Below the pieces are notes generated by a model. That model saw only the letters and a program-made list of their open reading frames with translations. It made no database searches and was not told the origin of the DNA. This document shows positions 46,078-55,087 of a stretch of DNA of 64,000 nucleotides, piece after piece. The translations under genes were made by a program, and so were the position numbers. Source of the stretch: Nitrobacter sp047149785 (GTDB lineage: Bacteria; Pseudomonadota; Alphaproteobacteria; Rhizobiales; Xanthobacteraceae); the NCBI RefSeq assembly GCF_047149785.1, contig NZ_BAAGBE010000001.1, forward strand, positions 806,001 to 870,000. The letters run 5' to 3'. How positions within the stretch are numbered: the stretch's first letter is position 1; the number at the start of each line of letters is the position of its first letter.

Positions 46078-46677
46078 ATGCCTGAGATATCTCCGAACAA
46101 GCCTTATCGTATCGGCCGCTCCCGCACCGGGCTCGGTCTCTTCGCCACCAAACCCATCAAGAAAGGCACGAAGATCATCCGGTATCGTGGGCCGCTGCTC
46201 GATTGCACCAAGGAGAAGGATGACGCGGTCGAGAACAAGTACCTTTTCCAGATCACCAGCCGCTGGACCATCGACGGTTCGGTGCGCACGAACATCGCGC
46301 GCTATATCAACCATTCCTGCAAGCCGAATGCGGAGTCCGACGTCCGCAAGATCAAGCGGCGCGTCGATATCCGCGCCATCAAGGACATCGCCCCCGGCGA
46401 AGAGATCAACTATGACTACGGCACCGACTACTTCAAGGAGTATTTGAAGCCGATCGGCTGCAAGTGCGACGCCTGCGAAAAGAAGCGCAGAAAGTTGCGG
46501 GCGGCGGCGCGGGAGGAAAAGAAGCGCGTCAAGGCGAGGGCCGAAAAGCGCGTCGGGATCGCGCGCGGCCGCAAGCTCAACGGCCATAAGGCAGCGCATG
46601 CTGTTTCAAGAAAAGCGAAGACCGGATCGGCCACCAAGGCCCTTGCCGCGAAGAAACGTTCCAGGGCATCGCGTTGA
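46078..46677 (+). CDS. SET-domain protein-lysine methyltransferase with basic tail
   Basis: A 199-residue protein. Residues ~8-130 form a SET domain: GLGLFATKPIKKGTKIIRY, ARYINHSCKPNAES (the NHSC signature), PGEEINYDYGTDYF and the post-SET zinc cluster GCKCDACEKK. Residues ~135-199 are a lysine/arginine/alanine tail resembling histone H1 C-termini. SET enzymes transfer methyl groups to protein lysines. The intact active-site motifs suggest a working enzyme; the bacterial target is unknown. Confidence 0.9.
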   Translation: MPEISPNKPYRIGRSRTGLGLFATKPIKKGTKIIRYRGPLLDCTKEKDDAVENKYLFQITSRWTIDGSVRTNIARYINHSCKPNAESDVRKIKRRVDIRAIKDIAPGEEINYDYGTDYFKEYLKPIGCKCDACEKKRRKLRAAAREEKKRVKARAEKRVGIARGRKLNGHKAAHAVSRKAKTGSATKALAAKKRSRASR

Positions 46678-46825
46678 TCCGGTGGTCAGAGGTCGCCCGT
46701 AAGGCGGATCGCAGCCGGTTCGTGGCGCAATGAAAATTCCGCGGTTCCCCTGATCTCCGTGTTATCGAGAGACTATATTGTGGGCGTGTAATTGGCGCCG
46801 TAACAGGCCGCATCGGAGCACGACC

Positions 46826-47995
46826 ATGACCGCCAGCATTGTCGGATGGGCCCATACGCCGTTTGGCAAACTCGATAGCGAAACCGTCGAAAGCCTCGTG
46901 GTGCAGGTCGCAACCGACGCGCTGGCCGACGCCGGCGTATCCGCTGGCGACGTCGACGAGATCGTGCTTGGGCATTTCAATGCCGGCTTCTCGCCGCAGG
47001 ATTTTACAGCTTCGCTTGTCTTGCAAGCCGATCCGGAACTTCGCTTCACGCCCGCGACACGGGTGGAGAACGCCTGCGCCACCGGATCGGCGGCTGTGCA
47101 TCAAGGTATCCGCGCCATCGCCTCGGGCGCGGCCAGGATCGTGCTGGTTGTCGGCGTCGAGCAGATGACGCGCACGCCCGGTCCCGAGATCGGCCGCAAT
47201 CTGTTGCGCGCCTCTTATCTGCCTGAGGACGGCGATACCCCCGGCGGCTTCGCCGGCGTGTTCGGCAAGATCGCGCAGGCCTACTTCCAGAAATACGGCG
47301 ACCAGTCCGATGCGCTGGCGATGATCGCGGCGAAGAACCACAGGAATGGCGTCGCCAATCCTTTCGCGCAGATCCGCAAGGATTTCGGCTACGACTTCTG
47401 CCGTTCCGAGAGCGAGAAGAATCCGTTCGTTGCCGGGCCGCTGAAGCGCACGGATTGTTCGCCGGTATCGGACGGCGCGGCCGCGCTGGTGCTGATGGAT
47501 GCGGAGACGGCGAAAACCGCGCGCAAGGCGGTCAACATCCGCGCGACCGGCCACGCGCAGGATTTCCTGCCGATGTCGAAACGCAACATCCTCGATTTCG
47601 AGGGCTGCACTGTAGCCTGGCAGCGGGCGCTCGCGACGGCCGGCGTGACGCTGTCCGATCTCTCTTTCGTCGAGACCCATGATTGCTTCACCATCGCCGA
47701 ACTGATCGAATACGAAGCCATGGGCCTGGCGCCGAAGGGGCAGGGCGCGCGCGCCATCAAGGACGGCTGGACGGTTAAGGACGGCAAGCTGCCGATCAAT
47801 CCGTCCGGCGGCCTCAAGGCCAAGGGCCACCCGATCGGCGCCACCGGAGTTTCGATGCACGTGATGAGCGCGATGCAGCTCGTAGGCCAAGCACCGGAGG
47901 GCATGCAGGTCAGCGACGCGAAACTCGCCGGCATTTTCAACATGGGCGGCACGGCTGTCGCCAACTATGTCTCGATTCTTGAGCCGGCCAGGTAA
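46826..47995 (+). CDS. Thiolase family acetyl-CoA acetyltransferase
   Basis: A 389-residue thiolase of the SCP2-like branch. The nucleophilic Cys is in RVENACATGSAAVHQG, the His in FVETHDCFTIAE and the Gly/His block in NPSGGLKAKGHPIGATG. It cleaves or joins acyl-CoA and acetyl-CoA. It opens a catabolic block on the plus strand, 167 bases ahead of mmsA. The ATG at 46826 gives the proper MTASIVGWAHTPFG start. Confidence 0.9.
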   Translation: MTASIVGWAHTPFGKLDSETVESLVVQVATDALADAGVSAGDVDEIVLGHFNAGFSPQDFTASLVLQADPELRFTPATRVENACATGSAAVHQGIRAIASGAARIVLVVGVEQMTRTPGPEIGRNLLRASYLPEDGDTPGGFAGVFGKIAQAYFQKYGDQSDALAMIAAKNHRNGVANPFAQIRKDFGYDFCRSESEKNPFVAGPLKRTDCSPVSDGAAALVLMDAETAKTARKAVNIRATGHAQDFLPMSKRNILDFEGCTVAWQRALATAGVTLSDLSFVETHDCFTIAELIEYEAMGLAPKGQGARAIKDGWTVKDGKLPINPSGGLKAKGHPIGATGVSMHVMSAMQLVGQAPEGMQVSDAKLAGIFNMGGTAVANYVSILEPAR

Positions 47996-48162
47996 CTGGC
48001 CAAATGATAAAGAGCCTTTCGTCGGAGGCGTAGCAGAAGAGGAGGCCGTCAGTTCCAGCGTGCGCCTTTTTGCAAAAGGGCTGCGCGGGGAAACTCTTTC
48101 AAGACCTGAAAATACAGGTCAGGATACACGGACGGACCCTTGCGGACCCGCCGGGAGGAAAC

Positions 48163-49656
48163 ATGCGCACCATCGGACACTTTATCGGCGGCAAGACTGT
48201 CAGCGGCAAGTCCGGGCGGTTCGCCGACGTTTACCAACCGATGACCGGCGACGTGCAGGCCACCGTTGCGCTGGCGTCGAAAGCGGAAGTACGCGAGGCG
48301 GTGGAGAATGCCAGGGCGGCGCAGCCGGCCTGGGCTGCAACCAATCCGCAACGCCGTGTCCGTGTGTTGATGAAGTTTCTCGAACTGGTGGCGCGCGACA
48401 ACGACGCGATGGCCGAGTTGCTCGCGCGCGAACACGGCAAGACCATTCCCGATGCCAAGGGCGACATCTTCCGCGGCGTCGAGGTTGTCGAATACGCCAT
48501 CGGCATTCCCGAACTGATGAAAGGCGGCTTCACCGAGAATGCCGGTCCCGGCATCGACAGCTATTCGATGCGTCAGCCGCTCGGCGTCGTCGCCGGCATC
48601 ACGCCGTTCAATTTCCCGGCGATGATCCCGATGTGGAAGTTCGCGCCGGCGATCGCCTGCGGCAACGCTTTCATCCTCAAGCCTTCGGAGCGCGACCCGG
48701 GCGTGCCGATGCGGCTTGCTGAACTGATGCTGGAAGCCGGTCTGCCGCAGGGCATTCTCAATGTCGTCAACGGCGACAAGGAGGCAGTCGACGCCATTCT
48801 CGACGACCCTGATATTTCGGCGGTCGGCTTTGTCGGCTCCTCGTCGATCGCGCACTACATCTATTCACGGGCGGCGGCGGCTGGCAAACGCAGCCAGTGT
48901 TTCGGCGGCGCAAAGAACCACATGATCATCATGCCGGACGCCGACATGGATCAGTCGGTGGATGCGCTGGTTGGCGCGGGCTACGGCGCGGCCGGGGAGC
49001 GGTGCATGGCGGTGTCGGTCGCGGTGCCTGTCGGCAAGGCTACCGCCGACCGCTTGATGGAAAAGCTTATTCCGCGTGTCGAGAACCTGAAGATCGGTCC
49101 GTCCACCGATGCGTCCGCCGACTTCGGGCCGCTCGTCACCCGGGCAGCGCTCGAGCGCGTCAAGGATTACGTCGAGATCGGCATCAAGGAAGGCGCGACG
49201 CTCGCAGTCGACGGCCGTGGCTTCAGGATGCAAGGCTACGAGAACGGCTTCTACATGGGCGGCTGTCTGTTCGACAATGTCACCAGGGAGATGCGGATCT
49301 ACAAGGAAGAGATTTTCGGCCCGGTGCTGTCGGTGGTGCGGGCGAAGGATTTCGACGAGGCGGTGGCATTACCCTCCGAGCATGAATACGGCAACGGCGT
49401 CGCGATCTTCACCCGCGACGGCGACGCCGCGCGCGAATTCGCCTCCCGCGTCCAGGTCGGCATGGTCGGCATCAACGTGCCGATTCCGGTGCCGGTCGCC
49501 TACTACAGTTTCGGCGGCTGGAAACGTTCAGGCTTTGGCGACCTCAATCAGTACGGCTCCGACTCGGTGCGGTTCTACACCAAGACCAAGACCGTGACCT
49601 CGCGCTGGCCCTCCGGCGTCAAGGAAGGGACGCAGTTCGCGTTCCACAGCAAGTGA
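48163..49656 (+). CDS. mmsA: Methylmalonate-semialdehyde dehydrogenase (acylating)
   Basis: A 497-residue aldehyde dehydrogenase of the MmsA type. The catalytic Cys is in GAAGERCMAVSVAVP and the family segments GVVAGITPFNFPAMIP and FGGWKRSGFGD are present. It turns methylmalonate semialdehyde into propionyl-CoA, and malonate semialdehyde into acetyl-CoA, in valine and myo-inositol breakdown. Start at 48163 follows GGGAGGAAAC. The acyl-CoA dehydrogenase begins 13 bases later. Confidence 0.95.
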   Translation: MRTIGHFIGGKTVSGKSGRFADVYQPMTGDVQATVALASKAEVREAVENARAAQPAWAATNPQRRVRVLMKFLELVARDNDAMAELLAREHGKTIPDAKGDIFRGVEVVEYAIGIPELMKGGFTENAGPGIDSYSMRQPLGVVAGITPFNFPAMIPMWKFAPAIACGNAFILKPSERDPGVPMRLAELMLEAGLPQGILNVVNGDKEAVDAILDDPDISAVGFVGSSSIAHYIYSRAAAAGKRSQCFGGAKNHMIIMPDADMDQSVDALVGAGYGAAGERCMAVSVAVPVGKATADRLMEKLIPRVENLKIGPSTDASADFGPLVTRAALERVKDYVEIGIKEGATLAVDGRGFRMQGYENGFYMGGCLFDNVTREMRIYKEEIFGPVLSVVRAKDFDEAVALPSEHEYGNGVAIFTRDGDAAREFASRVQVGMVGINVPIPVPVAYYSFGGWKRSGFGDLNQYGSDSVRFYTKTKTVTSRWPSGVKEGTQFAFHSK

Positions 49657-49669
49657 TCGGCAGCCACGC

Positions 49670-50815
49670 ATGCAGTTCGCGCTCACCGAGGATCAGGTCG
49701 CCGTTCGCGACATGGCGCGTGCTTTTGCGGCCGACAAGATCGCGCCGTTCGCGCTGAAGTGGGACGAGGAGAAGCACTTTCCGATCGATGTGATGCGCGA
49801 AGCGGCGACGCTGGGCATCGGCGGCATCACCATCCGCGACGATGTCGGCGGCTCGGCGCTGAGCCGTTTCGATGCGGCGCTGATCTTCGAGGCGTTGGCG
49901 CAGGGCTGCCCAACGGTCTCGTCGTTCATTTCGATCCACAACATGGCCGCGTGGATGATCGATGCCTATGGCTCGGATGAGCAGCGGCGCAAATGGCTGC
50001 CGAAACTCTGTACCATGGACCTGGTGGCGAGCTACTGCCTCACCGAGCCCGGTGCCGGCTCGGACGCGGCGGCGTTGCGAACGCGCGCCGTGCGTAACGG
50101 CGATCACTACGTGCTCAACGGGCAGAAGCAGTTCATCTCCGGCGCGGGCGAAAGCGGCATCTATGTCACCATGGTTCGTACCGACGACGACGGGCCAGGC
50201 GGCATTTCGACGCTCGTGGTCGAGCGTGATACGCCGGGCCTTTCGTTCGGCGCCAATGAGCGCAAGATGGGATGGAACGCGCAGCCGACCCGCGCCGTGA
50301 TCTTCGACAACGCGCGGGTGCCCGTTGCCAATCGGCTCGGCGACGAGGGCATCGGTTTCAGGATTGCGATGGCTGGCCTCGACGGCGGTCGGCTCAACAT
50401 CGCCGCCTGTTCGCTCGGCGGCGCGCAATCGGCGCTCGACAAGGCGCTTGCCTACATGAAAGAGCGCAAGGCGTTCGGCAAGCGGCTCGACGAATTTCAG
50501 GCGTTGCGATTCAAGATCGCCGACATGGCCACCGAGCTGGAAGCGGCGCGGACGTTTCTGTGGCGCGCGGCCGCCGCGTTGGACCGCAAGGACCCGGACG
50601 CGTCTGCGCTGTGCGCGATGGCAAAGCGCTTCGCCACCGATGTCGGCTTCGATGTGGCCAACCAGGCGCTGCAACTGCACGGCGGCTACGGCTATCTCAG
50701 CGAATACGGAATCGAGAAGATCGTGCGCGATCTGCGCGTGCATCAGATACTTGAAGGAACCAATGAAATCATGCGGCTGATTATTTCGCGCAAGCTGATC
50801 GAGGGTACGCGATGA
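49670..50815 (+). CDS. Acyl-CoA dehydrogenase (isobutyryl-CoA type)
   Basis: A 381-residue acyl-CoA dehydrogenase. FAD/substrate segments YCLTEPGAGSDAAAL and GGYGYLSEYGIEKIVRD are present, and the catalytic Glu lies in ILEGTNEIM. Its place between mmsA and the 3-hydroxyisobutyryl-CoA hydrolase suggests isobutyryl-CoA oxidation to methacrylyl-CoA. Its stop overlaps the next start (ATGA). Confidence 0.92.
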   Translation: MQFALTEDQVAVRDMARAFAADKIAPFALKWDEEKHFPIDVMREAATLGIGGITIRDDVGGSALSRFDAALIFEALAQGCPTVSSFISIHNMAAWMIDAYGSDEQRRKWLPKLCTMDLVASYCLTEPGAGSDAAALRTRAVRNGDHYVLNGQKQFISGAGESGIYVTMVRTDDDGPGGISTLVVERDTPGLSFGANERKMGWNAQPTRAVIFDNARVPVANRLGDEGIGFRIAMAGLDGGRLNIAACSLGGAQSALDKALAYMKERKAFGKRLDEFQALRFKIADMATELEAARTFLWRAAAALDRKDPDASALCAMAKRFATDVGFDVANQALQLHGGYGYLSEYGIEKIVRDLRVHQILEGTNEIMRLIISRKLIEGTR

Positions 50816-51885
50816 CTGCTCCGGCCGGTATGGAGCCGGATCTGATTGCACGGCGTGAGGGAGGCGCGGGTATCATTCGCCTCAACCGGCCGAAGGCGAT
50901 CAATGCCGTCACGCTCGATATGATCCGCGGGATCGACAGGGCGCTGGACGAATTCGTGGTGGATCCCGCCGTTGGTTTGATTCTGCTCGAAGGAGCGGGC
51001 GAACGCGGCCTGTGCGCGGGCGGCGATATCCGCGCCCTCTGGGACAGTGCAAACCAGGGAAGCAACCTCGGCAAGATTTTGTGGCGCGAGGAATATCTCC
51101 TCAACGCGCGGATCGCGAAACTCGCCAAGCCCTATGTCGCTTTCATGGACGGCATCGTGATGGGCGGCGGCGTCGGATTGTCGGCGCATGGCGCGCACCG
51201 TGTCGTCACCGAGAGAACGCGGCTTTCCATGCCGGAGGTCGGTCTCGGCTTCTTTCCGGATGTCGGCGGCACCTGGCTGTTGTCACACGCGCCGGGCGAA
51301 ACCGGAACGTATTTCGGGTTGACCGGCCAGCCCATGAACGGGGCGGACGCCATCTACGCCGGTTTTGCCGATGCCGTCGTGCCGTCGCGAAAACTTGCTG
51401 CGCTGCGCGAGGCGCTGGTCGATCTCGGCGCCGGCGCGGAGTCGGCCCGCGTGAGAGCCGCGATCGCGGGCTTTGCGACGGGCGAAGCGACAAGCGCCGT
51501 TGCGGCGATCCGGCCGCGGATCGATGCGTGGCTCGCCCATGGTCGAATGGATGATATCATCGCGGCCCTGCATCGTGACGCTTCCGAACTCGCACGTTCG
51601 ACGCTCAAGACGCTGAACGAGAAATCGCCGCGCGGGCTCGTGGTGACGCTCAAGCTGTTGCGGCTGGCGCGCGCGTCGGCCACGCTGGAGGAATGTCTCG
51701 CGCGTGAATATCGTGCGGCGCTTGCGGTGTTCGCGAGCGACGACTTTCGCGAAGGCATTCGAGCCGCCGTCATCGACAAGGATCGCGAGCCGAAATGGTC
51801 GCCTCCGCGCATTGAGGAAATTACGCCGGAGATGATCGCGCCGTATTTTGCCAACATCGGCGCGGATGAACTCGTATTCGACTAG
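50812..51885 (+). CDS. 3-hydroxyisobutyryl-CoA hydrolase (crotonase family)
   Basis: A 357-residue crotonase-fold protein. GERGLCAGGDIRALWDS and MPEVGLGFFPDVGGTWLLS are the hallmark blocks of HIBYL-CoA hydrolases, and the length (longer than simple hydratases) agrees. It releases 3-hydroxyisobutyrate from its CoA ester in valine breakdown. It is translationally coupled to the dehydrogenase in front. Confidence 0.92.
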   Translation: MTAPAGMEPDLIARREGGAGIIRLNRPKAINAVTLDMIRGIDRALDEFVVDPAVGLILLEGAGERGLCAGGDIRALWDSANQGSNLGKILWREEYLLNARIAKLAKPYVAFMDGIVMGGGVGLSAHGAHRVVTERTRLSMPEVGLGFFPDVGGTWLLSHAPGETGTYFGLTGQPMNGADAIYAGFADAVVPSRKLAALREALVDLGAGAESARVRAAIAGFATGEATSAVAAIRPRIDAWLAHGRMDDIIAALHRDASELARSTLKTLNEKSPRGLVVTLKLLRLARASATLEECLAREYRAALAVFASDDFREGIRAAVIDKDREPKWSPPRIEEITPEMIAPYFANIGADELVFD

Positions 51886-51912
51886 GGAAGAAGCCTCGAT
51901 CGGAGGGTGAGC

Positions 51913-52809
51913 ATGGCGGCCATTGCGTTCATCGGTCTTGGCAACATGGGCGGGCCCATGGCCGCAAATCTGGCCAAGGCCGGCCACGATGTGATCGGCT
52001 TCGATTTGGTCCCGGCGCTGGCGGATGCGGCGAAGGCCAATGACGTAGGGGTCGCCGACAGCGCGACGGCGGCGGTGAAGGATGCGGACGTTGTCATCAC
52101 CATGCTGCCGGCTGGCAAGCATGTGGTGTCGGTGTGGACCGATGTTATTCCGTCGGCTGCAAAGGACACGCTGATGATCGACTGTTCGACCATCGACGTC
52201 GAAAGCGCGCGGCAGGCCCACGCGTTGGCGGGGAAGGCGTCGCTGCTGTCGATCGACGCGCCGGTCTCGGGCGGCGTCGGCGGCGCCACGGGCGCGACGC
52301 TGACCTTCATGGCCGGCGGCGAGGACAAGGCATTCGCGGCGGCAAAGCCGTTTCTCGAAGCCATGGGCAAGAAGATCGTTCATTGCGGCGATGCCGGCGC
52401 AGGGCAGGCGGCCAAGATCTGCAACAACATGATCCTGGGCATCTCGATGATCGCGGTCGGCGAAGCCTTTGCGCTGGCGGAAAAGCTCGGCCTGTCACAC
52501 CAGGCATTGTTCGATGTCGCTTCGACCTCGTCGGGCCAGTGCTGGTCGCTGACGAGCTATTGTCCGGTGCCGGGTCCGGTTCCGTCGTCGCCGGCCAATA
52601 GCGATTACAAGCCCGGCTTCGCGTCGGCGCTGATGCTCAAGGACCTGACGCTTGCGCAGGAAGCCGCGAAATCCACTGGCGCGGTGACGCCGCTCGGACA
52701 GCACGCGCAGGAAATCTACAAGACCTTCGAAGCAGCCGGAAACGGCGGCGTCGACTTCTCCGGCATCATCCGCCACATTCGCGCCCTTGCGGACAACAGG
52801 GGCGGCTGA
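51913..52809 (+). CDS. mmsB: 3-hydroxyisobutyrate dehydrogenase
   Basis: A 298-residue enzyme of the beta-hydroxyacid dehydrogenase family. It shows FIGLGNMGGPMAANLAK for NAD binding, the substrate motif DAPVSGGVGGATGATL and the catalytic Lys region GAGQAAKICNNMILG. It oxidises 3-hydroxyisobutyrate to methylmalonate semialdehyde for MmsA. The ATG at 51913 is chosen over a GTG at 51907 because GGAGG ends six bases before the ATG. The stop overlaps the next start by one base. Confidence 0.95.
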   Translation: MAAIAFIGLGNMGGPMAANLAKAGHDVIGFDLVPALADAAKANDVGVADSATAAVKDADVVITMLPAGKHVVSVWTDVIPSAAKDTLMIDCSTIDVESARQAHALAGKASLLSIDAPVSGGVGGATGATLTFMAGGEDKAFAAAKPFLEAMGKKIVHCGDAGAGQAAKICNNMILGISMIAVGEAFALAEKLGLSHQALFDVASTSSGQCWSLTSYCPVPGPVPSSPANSDYKPGFASALMLKDLTLAQEAAKSTGAVTPLGQHAQEIYKTFEAAGNGGVDFSGIIRHIRALADNRGG

Positions 52810-54542
52810 TGACCACGTTTGCCGAGGCGCGCGAATTCCTGCTGCGGCATCGCACCGACTACGATGCCGCCATCAACGGCTTCAAATGGCCGGACCCGGT
52901 GCCGTTCAACTGGGCGGTGGACTGGTTCGACGCTGGTCTCGCGACCGATCCGGCGAGCAAGACGCGGGCGGCGCTGTGGATCGTCGATGCCGCCGACGGG
53001 GCCGAGACCAAAGTGACGTTCGAGGCAATGTCGCGGCGCTCCAACCAGGTTGCGAATTTCCTGCGAGCGCAGGGCCTGAAGCGCGGCGATCACCTGCTGT
53101 TGCTGCTCGGCAATGTCGTTCCGCTGTGGGAGACCATGCTGGCCTGCATCAAGCTCGGCGTCGTGATTATCCCGGCGACGACATTGCTCACGCCCGATGA
53201 ATTGCGCGACCGCCTCGATCGCGGCCGCGTCAAAGCTGTCGTCGCGACGCAGGATCAGGTAACGAAATTCGCAAGCCTCGGTGGCGAGGGCCTGATACGC
53301 ATCGTCGTCGCCTCATCGGCGTCGCACACAGGCTGGCTACCTTATGAGACGACGAGCGATTTTTCGGAAAGCTACAAGCCGGATCGCCCGACGAACGCCG
53401 ACGACCCGATGCTGCTGTATTTCACATCGGGCACCACGGCGAAGCCGAAGCTGGTGCGGCACAGTCAGCGCACCTATCCCGTCGGGCATCTGTCCACCAT
53501 GTACTGGATCGGCTTGAAGCCCGGCGACGTTCATTTGAACATTTCCTCGCCGGGATGGGCTAAGCACGCATGGAGTTGCTTCTTTGCGCCGTGGAATGCA
53601 GGCGCAACCATCTTCATCTGCAACCAGCCGCGCTTCGACGCCAAAAGCCTGCTGGCGACCATCGGGCGCTGCGGCGTGACGACGTTGTGCGCGCCGCCGA
53701 CGGTGTGGCGATTGTTCATTCAGGAAAAGCTTTCGGACTTCAAGGCCGCGCTGCGCGAAGTCTGCGGCGCGGGCGAACCGCTCAATCCGGAAGTGATCGA
53801 TCAGGTGAAGTCAGCGTGGGGCTTGACGATACGCGACGGCTACGGCCAGACCGAGACCGCCGCGCTCGCCGGCAACTCGCCGGGACAGAAGGTCAAGGTC
53901 GGCTCAATGGGGCGGCCGCTGCCAGGCTATAAAGTGAAGGTGATCGACGCGGACGGCAATCCGGCCACCGAAGGCGAGGTGACGCTGGCGCTGGGCGGAG
54001 ATCGGCCCGCCGGGCTGATGCAGGGCTATCAGGGCGAGGGGGGACACCTGAGCGGCGCCGATGGCGATCTTTACCGCACCGGTGACGTGGTGTTCGTCGA
54101 TGACGATGGCTATCTCACCTTCGTCGGCCGGTCGGATGATGTGTTCAAGTCGTCCGACTATCGCATCAGTCCGTTCGAACTGGAGAGCGTCCTGCTCGAA
54201 CACGATGCCGTGGCGGAAGCCGCCGTGGTGCCGAGTCCCGATCCGATCAGGCTGGCGATCCCGAAAGCATACATTCTATTGGTTGGCGGCGCGGAGCGAT
54301 CGCGCGAAACCGCGCTGTCGATCTTCAGGCACATGGTCGAGCGGATGGCGCCGTTCAGGCGCATCCGCAAGCTTGAGTTCGTTACCGAATTGCCGAAGAC
54401 GATTTCGGGAAAGATTCGCCGCGTCCAGCTTCGCCGCCTTGAGCATGACGACGATCGCGGCGACGCGTTGCGCGGCGTGGAATTTTGTGAAGAGGACTTT
54501 CCAGAGCTTCAGGCGCTGAAATCGAAAGCTGCGGAGATCTGA
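52809..54542 (+). CDS. AMP-dependent acyl-CoA synthetase
   Basis: A 577-residue acyl-CoA synthetase. The P-loop-like motif is LYFTSGTTAKPKLVRH, with DGYGQTETA and YRTGDVVFVDDDGYL. The hinge region is GRSDDVFKSSDYRISP and the catalytic Lys is in LPKTISGKIRR. It activates a carboxylic acid with ATP and CoA. The medium-chain (MACS) type is likely, and context suggests a branched or short-chain acid. It is the fifth gene of a tight operon. Confidence 0.92.
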   Translation: MTTFAEAREFLLRHRTDYDAAINGFKWPDPVPFNWAVDWFDAGLATDPASKTRAALWIVDAADGAETKVTFEAMSRRSNQVANFLRAQGLKRGDHLLLLLGNVVPLWETMLACIKLGVVIIPATTLLTPDELRDRLDRGRVKAVVATQDQVTKFASLGGEGLIRIVVASSASHTGWLPYETTSDFSESYKPDRPTNADDPMLLYFTSGTTAKPKLVRHSQRTYPVGHLSTMYWIGLKPGDVHLNISSPGWAKHAWSCFFAPWNAGATIFICNQPRFDAKSLLATIGRCGVTTLCAPPTVWRLFIQEKLSDFKAALREVCGAGEPLNPEVIDQVKSAWGLTIRDGYGQTETAALAGNSPGQKVKVGSMGRPLPGYKVKVIDADGNPATEGEVTLALGGDRPAGLMQGYQGEGGHLSGADGDLYRTGDVVFVDDDGYLTFVGRSDDVFKSSDYRISPFELESVLLEHDAVAEAAVVPSPDPIRLAIPKAYILLVGGAERSRETALSIFRHMVERMAPFRRIRKLEFVTELPKTISGKIRRVQLRRLEHDDDRGDALRGVEFCEEDFPELQALKSKAAEI

Positions 54543-54545
54543 ATT

Positions 54546-55040
54546 GTGAATGACGTCTGGAAAACCACGCCGGTTTCGCTCGATGCCTATCGGCAAATGG
54601 TCGGGCAGGAGATCGGCGTTTCCTCGTGGCACCTGATCGACCAGAAGCGGATCGATGCCTATGCCGACGTGGTCGACGACCATCAGTTCATCCATGTCGA
54701 TCCCGAGCGGGCGGGACGCGAAACGGAGTTCGGCGGCACCATCGCGCATGGATTCCTGACCTTGTCGCTGCTCAGCGTCATGTCATACGAGGTGATGCCC
54801 CGGGTCGAGGGCGTCACCATGGGGGTCAATTACGGCTTCGACCGCCTCCGTTTTATTTCGCCGGTCAAGTCCGGCTCCCGTGTCCGCGGCCGCTTCACGC
54901 TGACCGAGGCGACGCTTCGCAAACCTGGCGAGCTGCTGTCGCGCACCGCGGTCAGCGTCGAGATCGAGGGCGGGAAGCGGTCGGCACTGGTCGCCGACTG
55001 GCTCGCCGTTCTGCACTTTTCTGACGGCTCACGCTCGTGA
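54546..55040 (+). CDS. MaoC-like hydratase/dehydratase
   Basis: A 164-residue hot-dog-fold protein. The hydratase motif is YADVVDDHQFIHVDPERA, carrying the Asp and His of the active site, followed by GGTIAHGFLTLSLLS. MaoC proteins hydrate enoyl-CoA to (R)-hydroxyacyl-CoA. The start codon is a GTG three bases after the synthetase stop. No crotonase-type methacrylyl-CoA hydratase is in the operon, so this gene may supply a hydratase step; that is an inference. Confidence 0.88.
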   Translation: MNDVWKTTPVSLDAYRQMVGQEIGVSSWHLIDQKRIDAYADVVDDHQFIHVDPERAGRETEFGGTIAHGFLTLSLLSVMSYEVMPRVEGVTMGVNYGFDRLRFISPVKSGSRVRGRFTLTEATLRKPGELLSRTAVSVEIEGGKRSALVADWLAVLHFSDGSRS

Positions 55041-55087
55041 CGTGATGGGTTATGGCGGTGCGCGGTTGAGTCAGGCATACCCATCGC

